Below, piece after piece: positions 23,389 to 35,700 of a stretch of 64,000 bases of DNA. This DNA is from Begonia masoniana. Its lineage: Eukaryota; Streptophyta; Magnoliopsida; Cucurbitales; Begoniaceae. The translations under genes and the position numbers were made by a program. Under the pieces are notes generated by a model. That model saw only the letters and a program-made list of their open reading frames with translations. It was not told where the DNA came from and made no database searches. Numbering within the stretch: the stretch's first letter is position 1; the number at the start of each line of letters is the position of its first letter. The stretch is taken from the NCBI GenBank assembly GCA_022432975.1, contig CM039516.1, forward strand, positions 33,133,157 through 33,197,156, in the 5' to 3' direction.

Positions 23389-23428
23389 AGGTAAGTAGAG
23401 TTTGTTTGTGCCTTCGGGCCTACATCAC
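23389..23428 (+). other. Donor-hairpin-CTACATCAC module in LTR
   Basis: AGGTAAGTA at 23389, spacer, GCC-TTCG-GGC at 23410-23419, then CTACATCAC. This is the plus-strand counterpart of 1267-1306. Confidence 0.6.
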
Positions 23429-24403
23429 AAAACAGTAGGATTTATGTATGTTTTGTGTGTTTATTTTCCAGTTGTCATGCATCATGTTTTTGAAAGATTA
23501 CGAAAATGAATTTACATGAAACACATGGTAAGTGTGAGCAGGATGATCAGAACAACTGTTAAGGGGGATTAATTCGCCCCTTAACTGAGAACAGAGGATT
23601 GAGGTTTTGGGAAAAGTGATCCACTTCCCAATCCTACAGGGGGATCAGACCAGTTAACTGTTAAGGGAATTAATCCGCCCCTTAATTGAGATCAGAGGAT
23701 GTATGCTTTGGGGAATGACTGATCCACTTTCCCATCGTACAGAGGGATCAACAGAGAACGAATTTGAATACAACTGAGATGAGAAAGTAGAGACCGCATG
23801 TTTAGGGAAATTATTGCTTCATTGATCCATTTCATTCATCGCTCTACTTGCTTAGCATTAGGCTAATAGATGAGTTTTGTGATGTAGGTGAAGAAGTTAC
23901 TGAAGGTATGTTTACCGACCAACATGAGGAATAGGCTGGTTGGAGGAGCATTTTCAGGCATCGGTTTGGCCATCTGTTGAGGCGGTTTAATCCATGGCTG
24001 CAGGTGTTGAGTTGAGGGTAACTAGTTCAGTATAGATGTTTTTCTGAAAATTTTATGACAATAGTGGTTTCAAAGCTTTGAAAACATTTTTGAGAATCTT
24101 CTGATATTGGTATTCTGTTGGATTTTGAAAACATTGTTTTTACTGAATTTGGGAAGGGCAGTGATTTGGTTTGTTTCTGGATGTTTAGTTTTGTCGTTCT
24201 GCCTATCGGAAGGTGCCTTCAGTAAAGTCGTTGGATGAGAGAGAGAACATCCGGCTGACGTCATCGGCAGGTGCAAGTCGCAAAACCTGTAGTTTTGCTA
24301 TCGGCAGATGTAGTGTATATTTTAATCTTATCGAAAGGAGTCGTATTGTCGTTGTCGGTAGATGTCGCGTGCTTGTCTATCGGCAGATGGAAATCTATCG
24401 GTA

Positions 24404-24511
24404 GATGAAGTTACGTTGACTCCATCGGCAGATGAAGTTACGTTGACTTCATCGGCAGATGAAGTTACGTTGACTTCATCGGCAGATGAAGTTACGTTGA
24501 CTTCATCGGCA
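24404..24511. repeat. 27-bp tandem repeat, four copies
   Basis: Each unit contains GATGAAGTTACGTTGACT and ends in CATCGGCA. TTGACT is the core of the W-box bound by WRKY factors. The inverted copy at 236-296 has only two units. Confidence 0.9.
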
Positions 24512-25825
24512 GATGTAGTTGTGTTGGCTTGTCGGTAGATGGTGGTGCGTTGTTTGTACACGTCATCGGTAGAAACCTCCTATTCCTATTTCTGCTTCTT
24601 CCGTTGACTTTGTCGTCGGCAGATGTGTTCGACTTCGGCAACTTCACGGGCATTCCGCGTTTTTTTTTAAGCCTTACGTCTTTTGACCAATTACTCTTAA
24701 CACTTCCAACAGTCATTTTAAAATGTTTTCACAGGTTACTTAGCTTCATTGACGTTCAATTGATTTTCCGCTGCAAGTTTTAAAATGTATTTAGTTTTAA
24801 AATAAGTCAAATTTTGGCTGTCGAGTGAAATTTTAAATTTTGCATCAAGACGTCATGGTTCGGTTCAGCGTTATAAGTAGCAAACCGGGTTCAGATAACT
24901 CGGGGCGTTACATAAAATTTCGTTGAAATTTTTATTTTAATCACGCTAAAAGTTCAAGACATAGCCCTAATATAAATTGTAGGATATTTTGGGGTGTAGG
25001 CCAATTAATGTAACACCCAAAAACTCCGGTAAAATTTAATCTTGTATTGAAAAACAAGTTCATGTTTTATATTACTATTATGATTATTATTAAGTATTTG
25101 AGGAAAATAATATAATCTGCACGAGGGTTAAATGATGTAATAAGAGGATAAATAAATTGAATTAAAGGTATTTTTCTTTACGGGTGGAACGGTCAACCTA
25201 AGGCTTGAAAAACATTTTTGTGAGCGACCACACTACGATTCAATCAAAGATTTCCCAAGCATGAGTAAAGATTCATTAAATGAAGGTGATGTCTTTAAAG
25301 TGTAAAAGAAGAGTTTTTGATTGAAATATTACAAGTAGAAGCCCAAAAGATATTTGAAGTGTACCTTGTAAGCCAACTAAGTAAAAAAAAAATGAAGTGG
25401 TACATGCAACAAGGCATTGGGAGCGTTGAAGGCGCGATAGGGCACTGGAGACGTGCAGCACGTCTGCGGACAAGCGGCAACGCACGTGCAGGAAAAGACA
25501 GGGGCCGTGACAGGGTGCTGGGCACGCACCAACAACGAAGCGCGCGCTAGATGAAAGCAGGCGCGCCATAGCAAAATCGTGTTTTTTCAGGTTTTTTGAC
25601 ATTTTAAGGTTTCTATATTTTATATTTTCAAATTTATTAGAGTGTACTATATTTTTAGGATTATTTTTGAATATTTGCTATTAACTTTAGGGTTTGTTTG
25701 CATCCTATTTAAACATTAAGTTTTTACTAATTTACACAATTAAAATACACGACAACCTTGTGATTAGGTTAATTCAAAGGTGGAAGATATCTGTCGTGAA
25801 CAAAAGTCTACGTACTAAGAACTCG

Positions 25826-25869
25826 AGGTAAGTGATAATGCTTGCGTTCTGTATTTTGGCCTACATCAC
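25826..25869 (+). other. Donor plus CTACATCAC module (no clear stem)
   Basis: AGGTAAGTG at 25826 and GGCCTACATCAC at 25858. The hairpin seen in other copies is not evident here. Confidence 0.45.
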
Positions 25870-26237
25870 AAAGTAGTAGGGTAACATGTATATTGTTGTT
25901 GTTATGTTGATGTTTTTCGGATGTACTATTGTAACGCCCGAGAATTTTAAAAAGGGAAAATTGGAGAAAAAATAAAAGAATAGTAAAATAATTGTTTTAA
26001 GTAATTTAAGATAAAAGTGAATAATTTTGGTTAACCTAATTGGTTAATTAATTTAGATTCGGGCACTTCCAGTGAAATTAAGCCGTAGGTTATAAATTAA
26101 TAATGAGATTTAATGAAATTCGAAATGGTCGAAAGTGAGAGAGTAAAACGATAATTAACTAGTTTAAATTAAAGAAATAGTTTTAGTTTTAATAATTATT
26201 ATTATTATTATAGTTTTAAAAAAAAAATAAAAACCAA

Positions 26238-26269
26238 AACGACAGAATGGCCGAAGCCATTCTGTCGTT
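26238..26269. other. Perfect 14-bp hairpin in LTR
   Basis: AACGACAGAATGGC (26238-26251), loop CGAA, GCCATTCTGTCGTT (26256-26269). The related LTR has a different but equally perfect 14-bp hairpin at 53772-53803. Confidence 0.75.
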
Positions 26270-27148
26270 CTACGCCGAGTCCAGCGAGCGAAGAACAGGG
26301 GCGACGATCGACGAGCGCGGCTCTCCTCCGACGAAAACGCCGGCTATTTCTCGCCGTTCTCCGGCCAGACAACGGCGGCTTGGGGCTCTGGTTCCTCCTC
26401 GCGCATAAACCGAACGGTGAGCCTCCTTTTCGTGCCCTGTTTTCGTGCTGTTGGTGGCCGGGGGTGGTGAGCTCGATTGAGCTCCGATCGCCGGCCAAAA
26501 TAGGCTGCTTCCGGCGTGGGTTTGCCAACCCTTGGGCCGGCTATTGTTGCTTGGCAGTGATGAGCATTGTTTGGATGAAAAACAGTGAATGCCGATTTAG
26601 GGCAATTCAGGTTTGTGGTTTGGAACTTCGATTTTTGGTTAGATTATTCTAATTGAGTGTATATATGGTCGATTGGTGAAGAGATTGACGGAATTTGATG
26701 AAAAATCGGAAATGGGGAAATTTCCGATTAAGGGCAGTTTCGGGTTTTTGATAAATTGACTTAGTTCCGGTTATTTGTTTCAAAATTTCTTTTGGCAGAT
26801 TAAAATAGGTTATTAGAGGAGTACGTGGCCGCTGGAATCGTTCGATTCCGATAACCGACGCAAAAGTTACGCGCGTTCGAAGTTTTAGGTCGGTTTTTAC
26901 TGGACCCAAATTAGTGGCCCATTTTATTAGGTTTTAATTGGATTAGGCTAGAAATAGTAGTTTAAGATGTTTTCACAAAAAATGAGAGTTTAGTTATGCC
27001 CGAATGAGAAAATTAGAAGTTTTAGGAAAGAATTTCCTTAATTAGGAGATTAGTTCAAGTTTGAAATTAGTTTATTTAATGTCCTTTATTTATGAAATGC
27101 TTTAGGTGGAGACGACTTTTGGACGGTGCTCGGCTAGCTACGGACGCC

Positions 27149-27192
27149 AGGTAAGTGGATGTTAGGTTTCCGGCCCTTAAGGCCCTACATCG
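27149..27192 (+). other. Donor-hairpin-CTACATC module in LTR
   Basis: AGGTAAGTG at 27149, spacer, GGCC-CTTAA-GGCC at 27172-27184, then CTACATCG. Confidence 0.55.
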
Positions 27193-27735
27193 TGGCAACG
27201 TTAGGCTTTACTACTTTGATGATGATTTTCTGATTGTGGGGATTAATGAGTCGGGTAGCTTAGAATGTTAGTTGTTTGTGAAGTTAGTTAAGAATAGTAT
27301 ATGTCCATGTATGTAGTGAATTGTTTGATGATATGTCGTACATAGATTTCTCATGCATCATGTTTTAGAAAAAGCACGAAAATGTTTTAGCATATGATTT
27401 CACGATTTAAACGTAGAAACGACAACGATGTAAACGACAACGATGTAAAACGAAATGTAAGTGTCTGAGGGAAGTGGTTCACCCCTCAGATGTAAATTGT
27501 GGAACGTCCAGAAAATGTAAGTGGTCTGGGGAAGTGTTCACCCTTCAGATGTAGATGGTGGAACGTCCAGAAAATGTATGATATCTGAAGGAAGTGGTTC
27601 ACCCTTCAGGTAAAGAGTTATATGTGGAACGTACTAGAGATGGAGAAACTAATCCGCCCTCCATTGGTAGAGGATTACATGTATTATGATAGAAACGAAC
27701 AATAGGAATGATGGAAAACGAAACGATGATATGAT

Positions 27736-29294
27736 GATGAAACGAAACGAAATGAATATGAATGATGAAACGAAACGAAATGAATATGAATGATGAAACG
27801 AAACGAAATGAATATGAATGATGAAACGAAACGAAATGAATATGAATGATGAAACGAAACGAAATGAATATGAATGATGAAACGAAACGAAATGAATATG
27901 AATGATGAAACGAAACGAAATGAATATGAATGATGAAACGAAACGAAATGAATATGAATGATGAAACGAAACGAAATGAATATGAATGATGAAACGAAAC
28001 GAAATGAATATGAATGATGAAACGAAACGAAATGAATATGAATGATGAAACGAAACGAAATGAATATGAATGATGAAACGAAACGAAATGAATATGAATG
28101 ATGAAACGAAACGAAATGAATATGAATGATGAAACGAAACGAAATGAATATGAATGATGAAACGAAACGAAATGAATATGAATGATGAAACGAAACGAAA
28201 TGAATATGAATGATGAAACGAAACGAAATGAATATGAATGATGAAACGAAACGAAATGAATATGAATGATGAAACGAAACGAAATGAATATGAATGATGA
28301 AACGAAACGAAATGAATATGAATGATGAAACGAAACGAAATGAATATGAATGATGAAACGAAACGAAATGAATATGAATGATGAAACGAAACGAAATGAA
28401 TATGAATGATGAAACGAAACGAAATGAATATGAATGATGAAACGAAACGAAATGAATATGAATGATGAAACGAAACGAAATGAATATGAATGATGAAACG
28501 AAACGAAATGAATATGAATGATGAAACGAAACGAAATGAATATGAATGATGAAACGAAACGAAATGAATATGAATGATGAAACGAAACGAAATGAATATG
28601 AATGATGAAACGAAACGAAATGAATATGAATGATGAAACGAAACGAAATGAATATGAATGATGAAACGAAACGAAATGAATATGAATGATGAAACGAAAC
28701 GAAATGAATATGAATGATGAAACGAAACGAAATGAATATGAATGATGAAACGAAACGAAATGAATATGAATGATGAAACGAAACGAAATGAATATGAATG
28801 ATGAAACGAAACGAAATGAATATGAATGATGAAACGAAACGAAATGAATATGAATGATGAAACGAAACGAAATGAATATGAATGATGAAACGAAACGAAA
28901 TGAATATGAATGATGAAACGAAACGAAATGAATATGAATGATGAAACGAAACGAAATGAATATGAATGATGAAACGAAACGAAATGAATATGAATGATGA
29001 AACGAAACGAAATGAATATGAATGATGAAACGAAACGAAATGAATATGAATGATGAAACGAAACGAAATGAATATGAATGATGAAACGAAACGAAATGAA
29101 TATGAATGATGAAACGAAACGAAATGAATATGAATGATGAAACGAAACGAAATGAATATGAATGATGAAACGAAACGAAATGAATATGAATGATGAAACG
29201 AAACGAAATGAATATGAATGATGAAACGAAACGAATGAATATGAATGATGAAACGAAACGAAATGAATATGAATGATGAAACGAAACGAAATGA
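27736..29294. repeat. 28-bp minisatellite, about 56 copies
   Basis: The unit contains GATGAAACGAAACGAAATGA and is nearly perfect throughout; one unit near 29232 lacks a base. Because 28 is not a multiple of 3 and the unit lacks stops in one orientation, it generates a 578-codon spurious reading frame on the minus strand. Confidence 0.97.
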
Positions 29295-31090
29295 TTATGT
29301 ACGATGAAACTGTAGAAACTGCATATGTTAAGCAAAATGTTTTAAATTCATATAGTGCATCCCCTTACTAAGCCTTAGGCTTAATGTATATGTTGAATGA
29401 TGTAGGTGACAGGTGTGAACTCGATGACAAAGAGTAGGCGGTCGATGGATGGTGCTCGTGGCGACGAGGTGTGTTTTGGCAAGGTTCGATGACCACGGTT
29501 GTGCTCCGGGCAATTTTGGGTAATTGATGTAAACTTGTTTTAATGTTAAAAACGTGAGGGATTTTAGAATATGTGGAGAAGTTTGATGTTTAGGAATCGT
29601 AAATAGGATGTAGGCTTGGAGTTGAGTCGCTTTGAATGTTTTGGTGACGTGTTCGTTTTGGTGATGCTTTAAAGAAATTCTACTTTTATTATTAATGTTT
29701 GTTTGAGGATTTGATTCGGTTTTGTTTGAGTAAGAGTATGAAAATGCTTAAGTATGTGGATCGGATGAATTGATAGAAAAACGTATGAAAGGTTGAGTTT
29801 TGATGTATATGTAGTGGTAGTAGATTGTTTAGAATGTGAAGTCTTTATTTTGGAGAATATACTGGAACTGTTTGGGTATTTTGAACTGTTTAGTTATTTT
29901 AAAACAGGTAAGGATACGCTCGATTTTTAGAGCGATCCACGCAGTTCGATTTCTTGAATTTGTCCGAAATTGTAGGTTAGATTAGTGTACTGTTTTGATG
30001 ATTGAGGAATGAGTGATTTTAAGGGATTTCAACAATCCGAGACTTCGATTTAATGGTATAGAAGTCGAAACGTTATGAGTGATATAAAAAGAAAAATTTA
30101 CGTAGTTACGAGAGTTTAAAGTTAAGGTTACGTTAGGGTTAGTTTGTTTAAGGGTTTTGGGTTATGTTTAAAGTAAAAATGAAAAAGTTTATGCGAAAAA
30201 TACGAAAGCTTAGGAAATGATTATGTCACGGCAAGTCCGTGGCGGCCCTGATCGGGTTTGGGGTCGTCACAACTATAGACTATTATCTCCATATTGATGA
30301 TGTGATGTTTCAAAGATATGTTATACTATAGGCTCTTGAATGTTACATATTAATGGACATAAGGGATGTTTGTATGCATTTTTCCTTTCAACCTACATCA
30401 CAAGTGGTAGGTTATCTTTTTACGTTTTATTGATACCCGAGATGTGTTTAATTTTGATATTCATGATGACGTTTATTGGGATATTTATGAGTAGTTTTAT
30501 TGATATTCGAGAATTTGATGATTGATGATGATATTGTTAGAGAATATATTATATTATAAGCTCTTAAATATGACACGTTAATGAATGTAAGAGATATTTT
30601 GCATGTGTATGGCATTTCAGCCTACATTACAAAGTGCTAAGTTTTATAGTTATATTATGTTGATGGATTGAGAACTTGTTTTATTGTTATGTTTACAACG
30701 ATATTTACTTGAGGGCTTGCCTTATCGTTACATTCATTATGATATTGACTCGATGATTTGCTTTTATATTACGTTCATGGTGATATTGACTCAATGATGT
30801 GTTTTAATGTTATGTCGTGATGATATTAATTCGATGATGTACTTTAATGCGTTGTTATAATAATATTGATTCGAGGATGTGATGTTTATGATTGTAGACT
30901 ATTATGACTGAAATAAGAATGTAAAGATGAATTGTATGAAAGATATGTTTATGTTTACACTCTATGTTGTTAATGACTCATGCAATATGTTTTATAAAGG
31001 ATAATGAAAAGGTTTTCATGCATAAGATTTCATTTACGTAACAATAAAACATAACTATAATACGGGACAAATTTGTTAACTCTTTTAGGT

Positions 31091-32752
31091 GTCGATCGAA
31101 CTTTTACAATGTTTCAAAGGCTTCATTTTTTTTTCTTTTTCCATAACAACAAGAGTAGTGATTGAAGGTTTCTCAAGTGTGGGAATAAGAGAGATTCGAT
31201 TAAAGCTCAATAACGAAAACTAGTAAGTCTCAAAATAAACACAGCACTTTGATAAGAGTTTCTCTAATTGATTGTTTACACAGCGGAGAGGGCTTCTATT
31301 TATTGAGGCCTTGAAATTTCTCTGAGTTTCAATCACACACTACTATTTGTCTGGGAAACTATGATATGTTAGTTGAAGACATTAATTAGGCGATAGGCTT
31401 CCGCAGATGAAATTCATGACTACCGCTTCGAGTGTGCAGTTCTTGACTGGGCTTCTGCATGAATCTTTAAATTGAAATCTTGTCTCTACACTGGAATGTC
31501 ATGAGGATCTTTAGATGTCCGCCTTGGGCTACCGCCCTTCGGGTCGGGGTATCCACATTTTATGCTTGAAAAACACTATTTAAGGCTTTTTGGCGGCTTT
31601 GTCTGGGCTACTGCTGCAAATGACTGCGACTAGGATCCGGGCGCCCGCACTTGTATGTCTCAAATTTTCGCGATTGGGATCAACGTACTGCGTATCAAAG
31701 GCTTCTTGGACTGGATGGTGATATCCATTTTCACATCGTTCGGGATAGAGCATCTGCACTTCGACCTTGGGTATCCGCACAGATGAAACTTTGATGTTTT
31801 TGAGCGATTTTTTCATTTAAGTGCTACACATGAACTTTGAGATAATGCACAGACTCAATAAATATTTTAATAATTCTAAATACTCATTTTTAAAAGTATT
31901 TCTAATAAGAGCAAAAATATATTACCTTAGAATTAAATCAACCACTTATAATATATTCATCCTCAAAACAATTGAGCTTCATTTCAATTAAGCTAATAGA
32001 TAATTTTTTTTTATCAAAGATTGGAGTTTTCTCGATGCATGGAATTCTTTTGAACATAGAGATTGCCAGAGTTTGATGTTTCATATTCTTTTTAGGTCGG
32101 GCTTAAAAAGTTCACATTATCGAAATCTTTTATAAAATTCGTGTCAATGTGGAGATTGTTAGAGTTTGTATGATCTAATTTATAATGAGATTACACCATA
32201 CTTACATTTAGCATTATAATTTTTTTCGTTAGTCTAATTAATATTACTTGAATTATAAATTTAATTTGTACTGTGATCTTTGAATTGGTGAACTTTTCTC
32301 CTCTCTGCCTATGCTTTTTCTATTAGAGTTTTCTACTTGAATTATGATGTACTATTTTCATTTTTTGAGTGAACCTACTCTTAACAACTGATAAACATGA
32401 GCTCACAGTATCACAATGAACAGAAGCTACACATGAAACCGAAGATGATGAATACTGAAGATAAAAAATGCAAATTAAGGTTACAGCCACATCCAAATCA
32501 GGACCACACCGGCATGCTTAGATATATATCTTATACACTAAACCTATATAAGACTTCTCCACCATGAACAGAAGGGTATCACCAGCTTAATCCAAGGGGC
32601 TTCGCCGGGGAACCAGTATAACTACGCATAACATCCTACCCAACAAATAACCATGTTTCAACATGAATCTACCTGCTAATGCAATGGATGCAGCAAAAGG
32701 AAATAATTCAAAACTTTATTTGTCTAACAAGTTCGTTCGTAGGCAACAATCT
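31091..32752. other. Intergenic region with degenerate repeat DNA and the host gene's 3' flank
   Basis: 31090-31830 has scattered CCGCAGATGAAA- and CTACCGC-like motifs and a CCCTTCGGGTCGGGG stretch at about 31540, suggesting an old LTR, but I cannot define its ends. A copia-like PPT/LTR start (GGAGATTGTTAGAG) lies near 32153. From about 32400 to 32752 the sequence probably includes the 3' UTR of the minus-strand host gene. I found no convincing ORF. Confidence 0.35.
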
Positions 32753-35700
32753 TCATGATACCGTCGGTTTTGCACTTGTGGTGGTCTGCTTAGCAACGTA
32801 AATTTGCTTGACTTTTGCAGAAGGGAAGTTCCTGTCATTGCCAGATGACTGGTTCCTGCCTTGAGCCCCTGCTCTCCGATGAGGCCAGTCGTTGATGGAA
32901 GTGCTTTTTTGAGAAGCCCCACCCCCTCTATGATAACTATACCCAGAGGAATTGCTGTAGTGCTGGCTAGAGCTAGTCTTGTGCTGAGTTGCCTGGGCTT
33001 TGAGGGTGGAATTTGTGTTCTGACCATTATTTTTGCCGTTGCTAACATCCTGAGTGTCAATCATACTGCCGGCATGAGCTGAAACTCTGGTGTTTGCAGC
33101 GGTTGAAGCATCTATGATTCCTAGCTCATCTGGCAAGTGGACGACACTTGCATCAGTTGTGAGAGAAAATTGTATGCTTTGGTCGGGCACTGGAGAAATG
33201 CCGGGCTCTGGAAACCTCTTTGAAGTTGATGAATGATCTACAGATGATCCGCGACTAAATTGAGTAGGAATTACCCCTTCTGTATGCTGCTGCCCGGACA
33301 TTGATTGAGAGAGAGACTGAATGGATGATGCAGGAACATGAGACCATCCAGCTTGACCCGACATATCTAGAGAAGACTGGAAATTTGTTTTGAACACATA
33401 TTAGCTATTGTTGATAAGATAAACAAATATTGATTATTGTTCTTTTTCTAAAAGATAAATCATGGTTTTTATAATCTGGTATATTCACTTGATCTTAATT
33501 TGAGAAAGAAGGTTTCATCATCTACAAGGATTGCAATTGCTTTTTCATAGCAAGAAACCATAATCACACACTCACTCTCTAAGAAAAATACAGCGAAAGA
33601 ACCAACAAGACAAGAAAGAACTACAACAGAAATCAGAGTTAGATCCACACCTGATATGGAGAAACGTCAAATATTGCCAAAGGAGAAGCCATCGGCAGTA
33701 ATGGTGAACCAGGGGCAAAATGCTGAACTGGAGTTGGTAAGTTGACAGGATTGAGTTGTCCAGGAACTAAATTCAAATTATTCACATCACCCAAAGCTGA
33801 AGATGTAGGGTCGTGCTTCCAATCAGGTTGCTTTCCGGATGAGATATATGCACCCATGAAACTCAGCCCAACTTGTCCAAACTGATTGACAGGAGCAAAA
33901 TGGTTGTAAACAACCATGTGTGGGGGCCCTTGAACCCGTGGAATGCCCCCATGTGGAGTGATGAAAGAGCCAGCGTAACCTGCAGGAGGTCCATAAAATG
34001 AATCCATGCTGGAATGGCATTGTTGCCATGTCCCAAGTTGCCCCGAAGCTGGTGCATTACCTTTTTGTGATTGTAATTGGGCAGTAGAAGAGGGTTCATC
34101 ATGGGGCCCAAAAGTAAAGACTGGACCCCCCAGCAAGGGATTCATCTCATAGAATGGAAAATGAGGTGAGCCTCCAGAAAAATGTGAAAGCAACGGCCCA
34201 GAAGAGTTCTGCGAACTAGGTAAAGGTGGCCATATTGAAATTGATGGGGTGTCAATGGAAAGATCTGCCGGAAGAGATACAGTGAGAGGTTCATCAGCCC
34301 TTGATTGACTATTCAACAGCTGATCATCAGTTGAAACTGCAGAAGAGAACATAGTATAGACCAATCAGGTGTCTAAAGATAATAGAGCAAACCTCAATAT
34401 CAACTTTGACATAAAAGTTTCTGCTACCTGCTGTAATTCCATCAATATTTGTAGCACAAAAAGTTTTTGTATGAGAAACAATCTCATCGGTACTGATAGC
34501 TGCAACAGCAATAGCTGAAGCAGCTGCTTCAGCTTCAGATTCAGAATCTTCAAGATTAGTACAAGACTCAGAAGGGAGTTTCTCCTTGTGAAAGAAAAGA
34601 CCACATCCATTCTCAGATCCAGAAAGTTCTTTGGAAACTTGGTTGTCCGCACAAGCTTGACTGGGGGGACCAATCCTATTCGAAATGGCAAGGCTGGTAG
34701 GGGGAAGAGATGTTGGAGATGTGACAGCACCTAAATATTTAAAGGACAAATGGACAAGTGAAAACAATTGCAACTGAAAAATGTTCAAATTTTTCTCGCA
34801 AATTGAATTTTGAAGAGAATGCTCAAGTTTATAATATATTGCAACCCAAAAGCAATTGTCAGCACGTGTATTCTCACCAAATTGAATTTTTTCCCCAGAA
34901 AATAGGGAACTGATCGAATGAAATGTCTCGTCCTTTGGCAAGATGGATGATGCAGGCATGTTGGAGTCAGGAACTACGCTGCTACGAATTCCAGCTGGTG
35001 TGTGTGATTCAAATTGAGCAGGGTTCATAGATTCATCAAGCTGCATTTGTGTTAGGGACATTACCTAACAAATACAATCAGAATTAAGAATGCAGATCTC
35101 ACAATGCTGTCTTTACAAAAAGCAAGGATTATATACATTTATGGAATACAACTGGATTTGATTTACCTGACAATGAGAAGTTTACGATTTTTGTTCAAAT
35201 AGCCATAATCTAGTTTACAAAAATAATAGATAAAACACTACTTCTAAATATCAGCAATATCACAAAAAAAAAAAAAAAAAAAAAAAAAGAGAACAAAAAT
35301 CGGCGTTTCATCCAGATTTACAATGATCCTATTTTTGGCTGGCAAAACTAGATGACCTTCCCAAAAAAATGATATTTGACATCCAGATTCAGACCAGAAA
35401 ATTCAACAGAGTCAGACAACAAAACCCAACCGAGGCAAGTCAGTACCGGAAGCATCACAGGAGCAAAAAGACTATAAAGCAAAATTATTAAGTACACATC
35501 ATCAGTATTATATATCGTACATGAATGGAGCCCACTGAAGAAACAAGGTTTGGTCAACATAGCACATGAATGTAAAATTTCAGTATTGGCTTCTTTAAGA
35601 AAATGAACCTATGTTAATGAATAATATTATAACAATTGAGAAAATGCACAAAAATGCATAATCTCACAAAAAAGAAGTGAATGTGCTTTTCTTTTATTTT

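Larger units (their letters stand above)
22852..24912 (+). mobile_element. Solo LTR, gypsy type, with TAAAA target duplication
   Basis: The 2061-bp LTR begins TGTAACACCCGAC and ends CGGGGCGTTACA, flanked by TAAAA at 22847-22851 and 24913-24917. No internal region is present, so recombination between two LTRs has removed it. It carries four 27-bp units at 24404-24511, two roughly 105-bp units near 23560-23760, and many ATCGGCAGATG motifs at 24190-24620. It is nearly identical to the inverted LTR at 1-1829. Confidence 0.93.
25930..30271 (+). mobile_element. 4.3-kb solo LTR with ACTAT target duplication
   Basis: The LTR begins TGTAACGCCCGAG at 25930 and ends GGGGTCGTCACA at 30271, flanked by ACTAT at 25925-25929 and 30272-30276. 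Its length of 4342 bp is inflated by a 28-bp array of about 56 units (27736-29294). It has a GC-rich block (26240-26530) with a perfect 14-bp hairpin, three diverged roughly 70-bp repeats (about 27447-27610, TTCACCC(C/T)TCAGATGTA), and no internal retrotransposon genes. It shares a long block (about 26790-26950) with the nested LTR at 52378 (54306-54480). Confidence 0.92.
25009..31090 (+). mobile_element. Old plus-strand LTR, interrupted by a solo LTR
   Basis: It starts TGTAACACCCAAAAACTCC at 25009 and resembles the LTR starting at 42902 (TGTAACACCCAAGAACTCC) through a CpG-rich block (25430-25560) and the AGGTAAGTG/CTACATCACAAAG segment near 25826-25880. It is cut at 25929 by the ACTAT-flanked solo LTR and resumes at 30277 with diverged repeats of about 230 bp to roughly 31000. 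The right end is not defined; 31090 is an estimate. Confidence 0.6.

Noticed and set aside
27599..29335. 578-codon open frame on the minus strand
   Set aside because: It is a translation of the 28-bp minisatellite; the protein repeat is 28 residues because 84 nt equals three units. It has no gene signals.
31580..31816. 78-codon frame upstream of the 3' flank of the host gene
   Set aside because: There is no recognisable domain, it has a repeat-like composition, and there are no splice or promoter signals.
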